From NCBI GenBank assembly GCA_018432315.1, contig JAHDLB010000004.1, positions 62,001-126,000 of the forward strand: 64,000 bases of DNA, given 5' to 3'. Under the pieces are notes generated by a model. It was not told the DNA's origin and ran no database searches. It worked only from the letters and a program-made list of their open reading frames with translations. This document shows positions 9,292 to 18,630 of the stretch, in pieces. This DNA is from Anaerolineae bacterium. GTDB lineage: Bacteria; Chloroflexota; Anaerolineae; Aggregatilineales; Aggregatilineaceae. Positions within the stretch are counted from its first letter, which is position 1; every line of letters begins with the position of its first letter. Position numbers and translations under genes: made by a program.

Positions 9292-10500
9292 TCAGGTCCG
9301 GGCGACCTCATCTTCATCGACGACGGGCAGGGTGCTGCGCGGCGGGAAATACCGGTTGCGCACGCCGAACGCCAGCACCACCATCAACACCACCGTGCTC
9401 TGCAGCACGCGCACCAGCGACCGGTCGAGCGTCAGGCCATAGTCCCACTGATAGCCGCTTTCCAGGCGCTGGCCGCCCTTGGACAGCACGGCGAACACGA
9501 ACGAGACGAACGGCGTCAGGATGGCCGACGTCGAGGCGAGCAGCACGACCAGGATCGCCAGGAAGCCCATGCCGCCGGACGGTGTCGCGGTCAGCTTGGT
9601 CACGTCCGGCGCCAGCACGCGGAACGCGCCCGCCAGCCCGGCCAGGCTCCCGCACAACGCCATCGACAGGATGATGTTCCGCTCGGTGTGCACGCCCAGC
9701 AAAAACGCCGACCGCTGGTTCTTGCCCATCGCGCGGAGCTGCAAGCCCCACCGCGACACGTACATGATCAGCAGGATCAGCACGAACGCGCCGATGGTAA
9801 TGTAAATCGTCGTGGGGCTCAGCCGCCGGAACTCGGCGTGGGTGGGCAGGCGCGCGATTTCCGGGAAGCGGGCGGTTTCGGTGGCGCGGCTGCCGACCGG
9901 CTGCCACGGGCCCCCGTTGGAGATCAGGTACATGTTGAACGTCTGCGCGATGAAGTTGAGCGCGACGCCGCCGAAGATCTCGTTGACGCCGCCGCGCGTC
10001 TTCAGCACGGCGGCCACCACAGCCCACAGCGCCCCGGCTGCCGCGGCGAACACGAAACACAGGATCAGCACGCCGTCGCGGCCCAGGCCCAGGTCCAGCG
10101 CCGGGCCTTTGCCCGCTTCGTACTCGGTGAACAGCCGGACCGCCCACGTGCCGCCGATGGCGCCCATGACGAGCTGGCCCTCGACGCCGATGTTCCACAG
10201 CCCGGCGGTGAAGGTGAGCACCAGCCCGAACGCGGTGATCGCCAGCGGCATCCAGAACGCCATCAGGTCGGCCCGGTTGGCCGCGGTTTTCAACGTGCCT
10301 TCATAAACGTAGTCCCAGGCCACCTGGGGATCGGCGCCCTGCCATTCGAGGATCAGGATGATGATGCCCAGCGCCGCCACGATCCCGAACACCGGCGCGA
10401 GGATCGCGGGCAGCATGTCGATCACCGCGTTCAGGAACATACTGCGCGGCGGGCCCGCCGGTCGGGGCGCTGGCGCGAGTGGTTCTTGTGTCGATGCCAT
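9292..10500 (-). CDS. Nucleoside/BMP-type ABC transporter permease (NupP-like)
   Basis: A 402-residue polytopic permease, first of the pair. It has a short Pro-rich cytoplasmic N-terminus and about ten membrane segments, with the family stretch 'AAGLWNIGVEGQLVMGAIGG' and 'VGSRATETARFP' in the periplasmic-type loop. The coupling loop 'LRAMGKNQRSAFLLGV' should bind the ATPase encoded immediately upstream; that ATPase gene's stop codon directly abuts this start. In the family it forms a heterodimeric channel with the second permease to import nucleosides or nucleobases. Confidence 0.92.
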   Translation of the reverse strand: MASTQEPLAPAPRPAGPPRSMFLNAVIDMLPAILAPVFGIVAALGIIILILEWQGADPQVAWDYVYEGTLKTAANRADLMAFWMPLAITAFGLVLTFTAGLWNIGVEGQLVMGAIGGTWAVRLFTEYEAGKGPALDLGLGRDGVLILCFVFAAAAGALWAVVAAVLKTRGGVNEIFGGVALNFIAQTFNMYLISNGGPWQPVGSRATETARFPEIARLPTHAEFRRLSPTTIYITIGAFVLILLIMYVSRWGLQLRAMGKNQRSAFLLGVHTERNIILSMALCGSLAGLAGAFRVLAPDVTKLTATPSGGMGFLAILVVLLASTSAILTPFVSFVFAVLSKGGQRLESGYQWDYGLTLDRSLVRVLQSTVVLMVVLAFGVRNRYFPPRSTLPVVDEDEVART

Positions 10501-11964
10501 CTACAGTCTTCCCCCGATCAGTTCCCCCAACCGGTTGGCGGTCATGTCCTCCGGATCGTCGACGAGCGTCACGCGCCCGCCGAAGAAGACCAGGATCCGG
10601 TCGCTGTAGGCGACGATCTCGTCCAGCTCAGCCGAGATGAACACGATCGCCGTGCCCCCGCGGCGCCGCTCCAGCAGTTGTTCCCAGATGTAATTCGCGC
10701 TCTCCACGTCCAGGCCGCGCGTCGGATGTTCGAGCAGCAGCAGGCGCAGGTTTTGCGGCAGCAGCGACAGCGCAAACCGCTGCTGGTTGCCACCGGAAAG
10801 CGTCCGCACGGGGCTGCCGGGCCGCCCTTTGACGTTGAAGTGCGTGATCCGCGCCTGGGCGGTGTGCCGGGCGCGCGGCCAGTTGACCCACGGCGCGCGG
10901 CTGGGCAGCGTGAGCGCGAAGTGGTCGGTCACCGTCATCTCGCCGATCAACCCTTCCTCGATGCGCCCCGCCGGCAGAAACGCCACACCCGCGCGCGCGA
11001 ACTGGTGGTAGGTCAGGCCGATCATGGGGCGCCCGTCGATCAGGATGCGCCCGTCTTCCGGCTTGATCAGCCCGGCGCACGACCGCACGAACTCCCCTTG
11101 CCCGCTGCCGTCCAGGCCGGCCAGCCCGATCACCTCGCCCGCATGGACTTCCAGCGAGACGTTCTCGACTGTCAGGCGGCGGCTGGTGATGCACAGGCGA
11201 TCCACGACCAGCGTCGGGTCGCCCACCTCCACCGGGGGCCGCGCCTGGCGCTCGATGACCTTGCCGAACATCAGCTCGACCAGCGCCGAGATCGGGCAGG
11301 GGATCGACTGCTGGCCGACGAATTTACCGCGCCGGAGCACGTACGCCTCGTCGCACAGCTCGATCACGTCTTCCAGCTTGTGCGACACCAGGATGACGGT
11401 CATCGCCTCGTCGCGGGCCAACGCCTTGAGCACGTTGAACAGCGCCGTTTTTTGCTCGGCAGAGATCCCCGTCGTCGGTTCGTCCAGGATCAGGGCGCGT
11501 ACGTTCAGCGAGAGCAGCCGCAGGATTTCGAGCTGTTGCCGCTCGCCGATGGTCAGCGCGTCAACGTAGGCGTCGGGGTCCAGGTCGAATTCGAAGCGCT
11601 CGATCAGCGCCATGAACTGGTGCCGGGCCTCGTCCATGTCCGGGAGGAAGCCGCCGGCGCGCCCGGCGATGAAGTTTTCGAGCACGGTGAAAGGGGGAAA
11701 ATCGAGCGGGTCCTGGTACAACATGCCGATGCCGCTGGCGATGGCATCAGTCGGCGCGTTGAAGGTGAGCGCCTGCCCGTCCACCACGACTTCGCCGCTG
11801 TCCGCCGACTGGTAGCCGGACATGATTTTCATCAGCGTGCTTTTGCCGGCGCCGTTCTCGCCCAGGATGGCGTAGATGCGCCCCGCCTCGAAGGTCAGCG
11901 AGATGTCCTGGTTGGCGCGGACGGGTCCAAATGTTTTTGAAATGTGCTTTAGTTCAACTTTCAT
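10501..11964 (-). CDS. Nucleoside/BMP-type ABC transporter ATPase (two ABC domains)
   Basis: A 487-residue fused double ATPase, as in sugar and nucleoside importers. The first domain has Walker A GENGAGKST and the signature-like 'LTIGERQQLEIL' with Walker B ALILDEPT. The second domain has a degenerate Walker A (GLDGSGQGEF) but a full LSGGNQQR signature and LLLLEHPTRGLD. That asymmetry is normal for this family. The gene lies between the binding-protein gene and the first permease, with a stem-loop upstream that may tune its expression. Confidence 0.93.
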   Translation of the reverse strand: MKVELKHISKTFGPVRANQDISLTFEAGRIYAILGENGAGKSTLMKIMSGYQSADSGEVVVDGQALTFNAPTDAIASGIGMLYQDPLDFPPFTVLENFIAGRAGGFLPDMDEARHQFMALIERFEFDLDPDAYVDALTIGERQQLEILRLLSLNVRALILDEPTTGISAEQKTALFNVLKALARDEAMTVILVSHKLEDVIELCDEAYVLRRGKFVGQQSIPCPISALVELMFGKVIERQARPPVEVGDPTLVVDRLCITSRRLTVENVSLEVHAGEVIGLAGLDGSGQGEFVRSCAGLIKPEDGRILIDGRPMIGLTYHQFARAGVAFLPAGRIEEGLIGEMTVTDHFALTLPSRAPWVNWPRARHTAQARITHFNVKGRPGSPVRTLSGGNQQRFALSLLPQNLRLLLLEHPTRGLDVESANYIWEQLLERRRGGTAIVFISAELDEIVAYSDRILVFFGGRVTLVDDPEDMTANRLGELIGGRL

Positions 11965-11989
11965 ACAGGGCCTGTACCATCGAAAAGTA

Positions 11990-12015
11990 AGGGAGAGGGG
12001 AATGACCCTCTCCCT
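11990..12015 (-). terminator. Intra-operon hairpin between binding-protein and ATPase genes
   Basis: A perfect 10-bp stem (AGGGAGAGGG/CCCTCTCCCT) with a six-base loop. On the minus strand it is followed by TACTTTTCG, a weak U-run. Placement after the binding-protein gene is typical of a partial terminator or RNA-stabilising stem that keeps the binding protein in excess. Confidence 0.6.
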
Positions 12016-12036
12016 GAAAACCCAATACGGTTGGCG

Positions 12037-13284
12037 TTACTGGCTGGCGCCCTGAATGCCTTCCAGAAGCTGCGGCGGGCTGATCTCGTCGGGGCTGGTG
12101 GCCTCGTCGGCGTTCGCCGCCATGTACCAGATCTGCTTCTCGGTTGCGACTTCGCCTTCCTCCAGGAACACGGTGCCATCCTGCAGGTTCAGCGGGCCGA
12201 CGAACAGGTTCAGGCCGCCTTCTTCGCCCAGGGCGCCCGCGGCCAGGCCGGCGATGAACTCATCCAGCGTCGCCTTCTCGTCGTCCGTCAGGCCATCGCC
12301 ATAGACGTAACCCACGGCGGTCGTCTCAGGATTGTTGATGTCCGACCAATCCGGCCCATTCCAATCCCACGACGGCTCGTAGGTGCCCTCTTTCACCTGG
12401 GTGACCAGCTCGACATAGGCCGGGCCCCAGTGGAAGTACGGCACGCCCAGGCAGATGTCGGGCGATTCTTCGCAGGCGCCTTCGTAGTCGTAGGGGATCG
12501 CCCACACGGCGTTGCCTTCAGCCGCGCGCTGCCCGGCCACGACGATCGCCTCGGTGGTGTCGATGCCGGAGATCAGCACGTCAACGCCGCTGTCGAGCAT
12601 CGAGTTCGAGACTTCGGTCGGGTCCAGCGTGACGCCGGGGATATTGAACCAGAAGCCGATCCAGGTCACCTGGAACTGGAGCGTATCGGGGTCCATGCCG
12701 CGATAGTTCTCGTAGCAGTAGCGCGCGCCCAGGTACACCGAGTTGGTCAGGCGGGTGGTTTCGGGGTCGATCAGCGGGCCGACGTAGCCGAGCTTGCCGG
12801 TTTCGGTCTTCAGCGCCGCGGCACAGCCGGCGATCATCTTGCCGTATTCCATCTTGCCCATGATGTTGCCGAGGTTGTCCGGCGCGATGCCCCACAGGGC
12901 GTCATCGCCGGAGATGTTGACGAACGTCACATCCGGGTAGAATTCGGCGACGACCGTCGTGTCAACTTCGAAGTCCGCCGAGGTGGTGAGGATCAACTGG
13001 GCGCCCTGCGCGACCATGTCCTCGACGACCTGGTCGAGCGTGGTCTCGGGGCGGTCGGCGGAGTTCAGGCTCTCCAGCTCGATCATGCGCGCGCCGGGCA
13101 CGTTTTCCTGGACGTACAGGCCGGCATCGTAGTGCGCCTGGCTCCAGCCGCGATCATCCTTGGGGCCGACCAGGATCACGCCGAAGATGAACTCGTCATC
13201 CTGGGCGCTGGCGCGCGGGCTGACCGCCACGCCGCCCAGCACGACGGCGACTAAAACGAACAACACGCCGAGTTTCTTGAACAT
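12037..13284 (-). CDS. BMP-family ABC transporter substrate-binding protein
   Basis: A 415-residue exported binding protein for purine nucleosides or related ligands. It has a signal peptide (MFKKLGVLFVLVAVVLGG...ASAQDDE) without a lipobox cysteine. The mature part begins 'FIFGVILVGPKDDRGWSQAHYDAG', the hallmark of BMP/PnrA-type proteins, and later has 'WAIPYDYEG' and 'GVPYFHWGPAYVE'. The ATG at 13284 is chosen for the strong GAGGAGAAG upstream; the open frame reaches back to 13401 but has no signal there. Without the lipid anchor it may be held otherwise, or be freely secreted. First gene of the importer operon. Confidence 0.92.
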   Translation of the reverse strand: MFKKLGVLFVLVAVVLGGVAVSPRASAQDDEFIFGVILVGPKDDRGWSQAHYDAGLYVQENVPGARMIELESLNSADRPETTLDQVVEDMVAQGAQLILTTSADFEVDTTVVAEFYPDVTFVNISGDDALWGIAPDNLGNIMGKMEYGKMIAGCAAALKTETGKLGYVGPLIDPETTRLTNSVYLGARYCYENYRGMDPDTLQFQVTWIGFWFNIPGVTLDPTEVSNSMLDSGVDVLISGIDTTEAIVVAGQRAAEGNAVWAIPYDYEGACEESPDICLGVPYFHWGPAYVELVTQVKEGTYEPSWDWNGPDWSDINNPETTAVGYVYGDGLTDDEKATLDEFIAGLAAGALGEEGGLNLFVGPLNLQDGTVFLEEGEVATEKQIWYMAANADEATSPDEISPPQLLEGIQGASQ

Positions 13285-13349
13285 AGAACGCTTCTCCTCA
13301 ATAACGTAAATGATCTTGATAGTGGACCACAATCCTCCCAACAGTTTAG

Positions 13350-13378
13350 TGTAAAATCGGCCAAAAGCAAAGCTACAA
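13350..13378 (-). promoter_or_regulatory. Candidate promoter of the nucleoside importer operon
   Basis: On the minus strand TTGTAG (13373-13378) and TTTACA (13350-13355) are 17 bases apart, about 65 bases before the binding-protein start. Matches are moderate. Confidence 0.4.
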
Positions 13379-13486
13379 AGGGCACAAAATCCGCTGCGCA
13401 CCGGCTATACCGACCGCCCAATGCCCACCTCCGGCAGGGGCGATTCGCTGGAAAAGCCGCCCGGTTTGTGCCCTGGGTTGGTCAAC

Positions 13487-15199
13487 CTACACAAACAAAT
13501 CCACCACCTCGAACTTGTCCACGTCCACCAGGCCGACATCCGTCAGCTTGAGGCTGGGGATCACCTCCAGCGCCATGAAGCTCATCGCCATGAACGGATC
13601 GTGCAGCGGCGAGCCCAGCTCGCGGCCCGCCACGTCCAGCAGGCGGTCGAGCGCGGCGCGCACCTCGTTGATCGGCCTGTCGCTCATCAGCCCGCCGACC
13701 GGCAGCGGCAGCTCGGCCAGCACGCGCTCGCCGTCCACCGCGACCAGCCCGCCGCCCATGCGCTCGACAGCCCGCGCGGCGGCCAGCATGCTGGCGTCGT
13801 CGGCGCCGATCACGACCAGGTTGTGATGATCGTGGGCGACGGTGCCGGCAATCGCGCCGCGCCGCAGGCCAATCCCGTGAATGAAGCCCTTGCCCAGCTT
13901 GCCGGTGGCATTGTGGCGCTCGATGACGGCCATCTTCAGGATGTCGCGGGCCACGTCGGCCACGGACTGCCCGTTCTCGATGCGCGCGTCCTCGACGCGG
14001 TGATCGGTGACGAGCTGGTTGGGGATGCTGCCGATCACGCGGATGCGCTCGCCGCGCGCGGGGATCGCCAGGTCGATCGCGTCCCAGTCGATGTTGACCG
14101 AGCGCGGCAGCGGCTGCACGCGGGGCGGCGCGAGGTCCACGGTCAGCGCGCCGTCCTGGGCGACCAGCGCCCCGCCACAGTAGACCTGTTCGGCGCGGGG
14201 CGCGCGCAGGTCCGAAAAGACGATCAGGTCGGCGCGGCGGCCCGGCGCGATGGCGCCCCGGTCGTCCAGCCGGAAATATTCCGCCGTGTTGAGCGTCGCC
14301 ATGCGGATCGCGGTCACCGGGTCCAGACCGCCTTCGGCAATCGCCACGCGAATCATGTGATCGATAGACCCGTCATCCAGCAGATCGGCGGGCTGGCGGT
14401 CGTCGGTGCAGAAGCAAATCCGGCGGCTGTTCTCCGGCGTGACCAGCGGCAGCAGCGGGCGCAGGTTGCGGGCGTTGGTTGCCTCGCGGATGAAGATCAC
14501 CATGCCCTTTTGCAGCTTCTCGTGGGCTTCCTCCACCGTGGTGCATTCGTGATCGCTGGCGATCCCGGCGGCGATGTAGGCGTTGAGGTCGTTCCCGCGC
14601 AGCCCCGGACAGTGCCCGTCCAGCACGCGCCCGGCGAAGGCGTCGATCTTGCCGAGCACGTCCGGGTCGCCGAAGACCACGCCCGGATAGTTCATCATCT
14701 CGGCCAGGCCCAGCACCCAGGGGTTGCCCAGCAGGGTTTGCAGATCGGCGGCGCTGAGGGTGGCGCCGGCGGTTTCCATGTGCGTCGCCGGGACGCAGCT
14801 CGAGGCCATCACGTACATGCTCAGCACGCCGCCCGCCGCCGAGTCCAGCATGAAGTGGATGCCGTCCAGCCCGTGGACGTTGGCGATCTCGTGCGGGTCG
14901 GTGATCACGCTGGTCACGCCGTGAGTCAGCGCAGCGTGGCTGAAGGCGGGCGGGGTGCACATGCTGCTCTCGATGTGCACGTGCGCGTCGATCAGGCCCG
15001 GCGCGACGTAGCGCCCGCCCAGGTCGACGACGTTCGCGGCGGTGTAGCCCTCGCCCACGCCCACGATGATCGAGTCCTTAATCGCGATCTGGGTGGGATA
15101 GACTTCGCCGGAAAAGACGTTGACGAGCTGCAAATTGGTCAGCAGCAGGTCGGCGGCGGCCTGGCCGCGCGCGGCGGCGATGCGTTCGGATAAGCTCAT
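13487..15199 (-). CDS. ade: Adenine deaminase
   Basis: A 570-residue amidohydrolase that converts adenine to hypoxanthine and ammonia. Metal-binding motif GLIDAHVHIESSM lies near residue 70-80, followed by the family-specific TDPHEIANVHG, a histidine-containing 'CTDDRQPADLLDDGSIDHMI' region, and the C-terminal 'GTVAHDHHNLVVIG' of the Ade family. The ATG at 15199 has GAGGAG upstream and gives the standard N-terminus; an earlier in-frame ATG at 15238 is less likely. It stands beside the purine importer and xpt-guaA, so it probably feeds imported adenine into the hypoxanthine/xanthine pool. Confidence 0.95.
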   Translation of the reverse strand: MSLSERIAAARGQAAADLLLTNLQLVNVFSGEVYPTQIAIKDSIIVGVGEGYTAANVVDLGGRYVAPGLIDAHVHIESSMCTPPAFSHAALTHGVTSVITDPHEIANVHGLDGIHFMLDSAAGGVLSMYVMASSCVPATHMETAGATLSAADLQTLLGNPWVLGLAEMMNYPGVVFGDPDVLGKIDAFAGRVLDGHCPGLRGNDLNAYIAAGIASDHECTTVEEAHEKLQKGMVIFIREATNARNLRPLLPLVTPENSRRICFCTDDRQPADLLDDGSIDHMIRVAIAEGGLDPVTAIRMATLNTAEYFRLDDRGAIAPGRRADLIVFSDLRAPRAEQVYCGGALVAQDGALTVDLAPPRVQPLPRSVNIDWDAIDLAIPARGERIRVIGSIPNQLVTDHRVEDARIENGQSVADVARDILKMAVIERHNATGKLGKGFIHGIGLRRGAIAGTVAHDHHNLVVIGADDASMLAAARAVERMGGGLVAVDGERVLAELPLPVGGLMSDRPINEVRAALDRLLDVAGRELGSPLHDPFMAMSFMALEVIPSLKLTDVGLVDVDKFEVVDLFV

Positions 15200-15246
15200 C
15201 GGACGGCGCTCCTCTCGAAAAGGTCCGGGTATCGTCATTGTCCCTG

Positions 15247-15252
15247 ATTATA
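15247..15252 (-). promoter_or_regulatory. -10 element for adenine deaminase
   Basis: Perfect TATAAT on the minus strand, 48 bases before the ade ATG. A T-rich TTTTGT 17 bases upstream is a weak -35. Confidence 0.5.
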
Positions 15253-15270
15253 GTGCCGGGCGCCGGACAA

Positions 15271-15299
15271 CAAAAAACCGGCCTGAAGGCTCAGGCCGG
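15271..15299 (-). terminator. Terminator of tRNA-Gln
   Basis: Nine-bp stem (CCGGCCTGA/TCAGGCCGG) with a four-base loop and six T on the minus strand, 13 bases past the tRNA 3' end. It also separates the tRNA from ade. Confidence 0.85.
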
Positions 15300-15311
15300 C
15301 GGGTGATCGTG

Positions 15312-15385
15312 CTGGGGAGGCAGGATTCGAACCTGCGTATGGCGGCTCCAAAGGCCGCTGCCTTAGGCCACTTGGCGACTCCCCA
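15312..15385 (-). tRNA. tRNA-Gln(TTG)
   Basis: The minus strand folds into a full cloverleaf of 74 bases. Acceptor TGGGGAG pairs with CTCCCCA; the D arm is GCC/GGC; the anticodon stem GCGGC/GCCGC encloses CTTTGGA, giving anticodon TTG (reads CAA/CAG); the T arm is GCAGG-TTCGAAT-CCTGC. The discriminator base is G and the terminal CCA is not encoded. The acceptor beginning with T and the TTG anticodon fit glutamine. Confidence 0.95.
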
Positions 15386-15396
15386 CTGCGCGGCGC

Positions 15397-15426
15397 ATTA
15401 TAGCACAGCGCGCCGGGCGCGGGCAA
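15397..15426 (-). promoter_or_regulatory. Promoter of tRNA-Gln
   Basis: On the minus strand TTGCCC (15421-15426) is 18 bases upstream of TATAAT (15397-15402), which is preceded by TGC, an extended -10. The tRNA 5' end follows 11 bases after the -10. Confidence 0.7.
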
Positions 15427-15513
15427 GGATATTTTAAGATTGACATGTGGCAGACTCGCCCTGCCCGTTGTAGACTCAGCGCCGAGATTTAATCCACAAG
15501 GGGACAACAACGC

Positions 15514-16536
<1,023 letters not shown>

Positions 16537-16544
16537 CGCCACGG

Positions 16545-16580
16545 AAAAAAATAGGGCCGGGGACGCCGACCCCCGGCTCT
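16545..16580 (-). terminator. Terminator between convergent recA and TauE genes
   Basis: A 10-bp stem with one mismatch (AGAGCCGGGG/CCCCGGCCCT), followed on the minus strand by A and seven T. Orientation fits the TauE transcript; the plus side has no T-run. The 16581-16739 remainder holds nothing I recognise. Confidence 0.75.
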
Positions 16581-16739
16581 AAAAGGAGGAGAAGAAGAGA
16601 TTTCACCCTTCGCTGCCTCTATCATACGGCCCAATTCCTTGCTATTCCCTTATGGGATAGCTACGGTTGGCCTACGCAAACCCTACGCCCTCAATGCATC
16701 GTTACTTTTTAATATGCGCGCCTATAGGTTCCTCAAGAT

Positions 16740-17534
16740 TCAGACCTGGAAAATGAAGCGCAGGCTGACCGCGATCAGAAACGCGCCGTACAGGCGTTTG
16801 ACGGTCGCGGATGGCAGGCCGAGCGCGATCCGCGCCCCCAGGAACGCGCCGAAGATGAGGCCCAGCGCCACAAAAACCGACGCCGCCAGGTCGATCTCGT
16901 CCGCCTCGTAGTACGACAGCACGGCCCCGATGCCCACCGGCGGCAGCAGCGCCCCCAGCGACGTGCCGACCGCCCGCTTTTGATCGAAGCGCAGCAGCGC
17001 GATCAGCGCCGGGACGATCACCAGCCCGCCGCCGATCCCGAACAGGCCCGACGCGACTCCCGCGCCCAGCCCCACGCCCAGCAGCACGTACCAGGGAACT
17101 TCCGGAGGCGCCCCCGTGTTCGGGTTGGGCGCGGGGCGCGGCCCGCTGGCGCGGCGGGCGGCCCACAGCTTGCGCGGCTCGATGAACCGCCAGCCGGTGT
17201 AAATCAGGAAAATGCCGTAGACGCGCTGCAAGGTGGCGCCGGGCAGGTTGAGCGCGATCTGCGCGCCGACGACTCCACCGCCGACCAGCCCGATCGCGAT
17301 CAGGGCCGCCGGGGCGACGTTGAGCAGCCGGGCGCGGTAGTAGGCCAGCACGGCGAAGAAGCTGACCGGCCAGATCAGCACCGCCAGCGAGGTCCCGATC
17401 GCAACTTGCAGCTCGAAGCCCAGCAGCACGGTCAGCGCGGGGACGATGATCACGCCGCCGCCGATCCCAAACATGCCGGACAGCATCCCGGCCAACAGCC
17501 CCAGAATGACCAGCGCCCACGCGTGCTCTGGCAT
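16740..17534 (-). CDS. TauE/SafE-family membrane transporter
   Basis: A 264-residue protein with about eight hydrophobic helices in two similar halves. Each half contains the family glycine motif: 'GLLAGMLSGMFGIGGGVIIVPAL' early and 'GLGAGVASGLFGIGGGLVIVPAL' in the second half. Such proteins export sulfite, sulfoacetate or other small anions, or import them; the substrate here is unknown. The internal duplication is clear by eye. It follows the TIR-like gene on the same strand by about 110 bases, with no evident functional link. Confidence 0.88.
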   Translation of the reverse strand: MPEHAWALVILGLLAGMLSGMFGIGGGVIIVPALTVLLGFELQVAIGTSLAVLIWPVSFFAVLAYYRARLLNVAPAALIAIGLVGGGVVGAQIALNLPGATLQRVYGIFLIYTGWRFIEPRKLWAARRASGPRPAPNPNTGAPPEVPWYVLLGVGLGAGVASGLFGIGGGLVIVPALIALLRFDQKRAVGTSLGALLPPVGIGAVLSYYEADEIDLAASVFVALGLIFGAFLGARIALGLPSATVKRLYGAFLIAVSLRFIFQV

Positions 17535-17643
17535 AACGTCCTCCCCCCCGGTTGCGGATATGGTGGTGACACACTGCCGCGAGCATTGTACACGACCGGG
17601 GCGCGGCGCGACAACCGCCGCCCCCGGATCGGGGAGGGCGCGC

Positions 17644-18543
17644 TTAGGTGGCGATCAGGTAGATCACCACGGCGAGCACCAGGATCGCCCCGATCAGCGT
17701 GCCCCACGACACGACCAGGGCGCGCCGGGCCTGGCGCTGGACCGGTTTGAGCAGGTTGTCGAGGTTCTCCATCGCCAGGTAGCGGTAGAGCGCCGCCGCC
17801 TCGCGGTCGAGCACGTGATAGTGAGCGGGGAACCAGTGCCGGACCTGCGTGCGGGCCATCTGGTAATGGGCCAACAGCATCCCTTCGCGCGGCTCGATGG
17901 TCAGCGTGTGATCGACGCGGCGCGGGTCGAACCAGGGAAACCCGCCCTTGCGCGCGGCGTGGATGGTGGGCGGCGGGCTGTCGGCCAGCGTGAACCCGGT
18001 CTTGACCAGGAAGGCGGGCAGCCGCAGCGCGACGTCCTCGTCGGAGATCACCATGGGCAGGACGTAGTTGATGCGCATCCGGTCGTCGCGCCAACAGCGC
18101 TCGGCGGGCAGCGCGATCGGCAGCAGGCCGGGCTTGACCACCGGCGGCGGGTGCTCGACGGTTAGCGGGCGGATGGGCGCGTGCGCCCGGGTGAGGTGCG
18201 CGACCAGTTGCTCGACCGCCACCAGGAACGGCGCCTGGAAATCCACCGAGGGGCAGCCGGCCAGCGCCGGGGGGACGCTGCGGCCTGGGCGCAGCACCGT
18301 GATGACGTGCCTGCCGGTCGCCAGCGCATCGTCGAAGGGGAGATCCGCGCCGCCCTCCGCCGCCACGATCAGGAAATGGCTGGCGTCCTCGAAGCCGTCG
18401 TCCTGGCCTGTCGGCTCCGCTGCGGGCGCGGTGTCCGGATCGGGCACCGGCCAGACGTTCAGGCCGCGCTGCTGGAGCTGGGTGGCGAGTTGGAGCGCGA
18501 ACCGCTGGTCCGAGGGCTGGTAGACCAGAAAGATGTGAGCCAT
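17644..18543 (-). CDS. TIR-like domain protein with C-terminal membrane anchor
   Basis: A 299-residue protein. The first 115 residues have the TIR/SEFIR-like pattern: a hydrophobic strand then S/D (HIFLVYQPSDQRFALQLATQL), 'RGLNVWPV', a second strand (SHFLIVAAE) and 'HVITVLRPGRSVP'. At the place where TIR NADases usually carry the catalytic Glu ('E-L/x-x-A'), I read 'PFDDAL', an aspartate, so catalysis is doubtful. Residues about 130-265 form a soluble domain I do not recognise. A single membrane helix (about 275-297) ends the protein with only a few residues after it, so most of it would face the cytoplasm. Signalling or scaffold role is inferred only. Confidence 0.6.
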   Translation of the reverse strand: MAHIFLVYQPSDQRFALQLATQLQQRGLNVWPVPDPDTAPAAEPTGQDDGFEDASHFLIVAAEGGADLPFDDALATGRHVITVLRPGRSVPPALAGCPSVDFQAPFLVAVEQLVAHLTRAHAPIRPLTVEHPPPVVKPGLLPIALPAERCWRDDRMRINYVLPMVISDEDVALRLPAFLVKTGFTLADSPPPTIHAARKGGFPWFDPRRVDHTLTIEPREGMLLAHYQMARTQVRHWFPAHYHVLDREAAALYRYLAMENLDNLLKPVQRQARRALVVSWGTLIGAILVLAVVIYLIAT

Positions 18544-18630
18544 AACGGCCCCTTTCTAGCGCCTGTGTGCGATGCCCTCCTATTATCCGGCACCGTTTGC
18601 GATAGGACAAGCCATCCGGCGCGTAGGGCC

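Noticed and set aside
9052-11940. Very long plus-strand open frame (962 codons) opposite the importer genes
   Set aside because: It lies opposite well-supported minus-strand genes, has an Arg/His/Gln-rich composition typical of reverse-frame reading of GC-rich codons, and no RBS or homology-like motif.
15440-15476. TTGACA with TAGACT upstream of recA
   Set aside because: The spacing is 25 bases, too long for a sigma-A promoter, and no LexA-type box is present.
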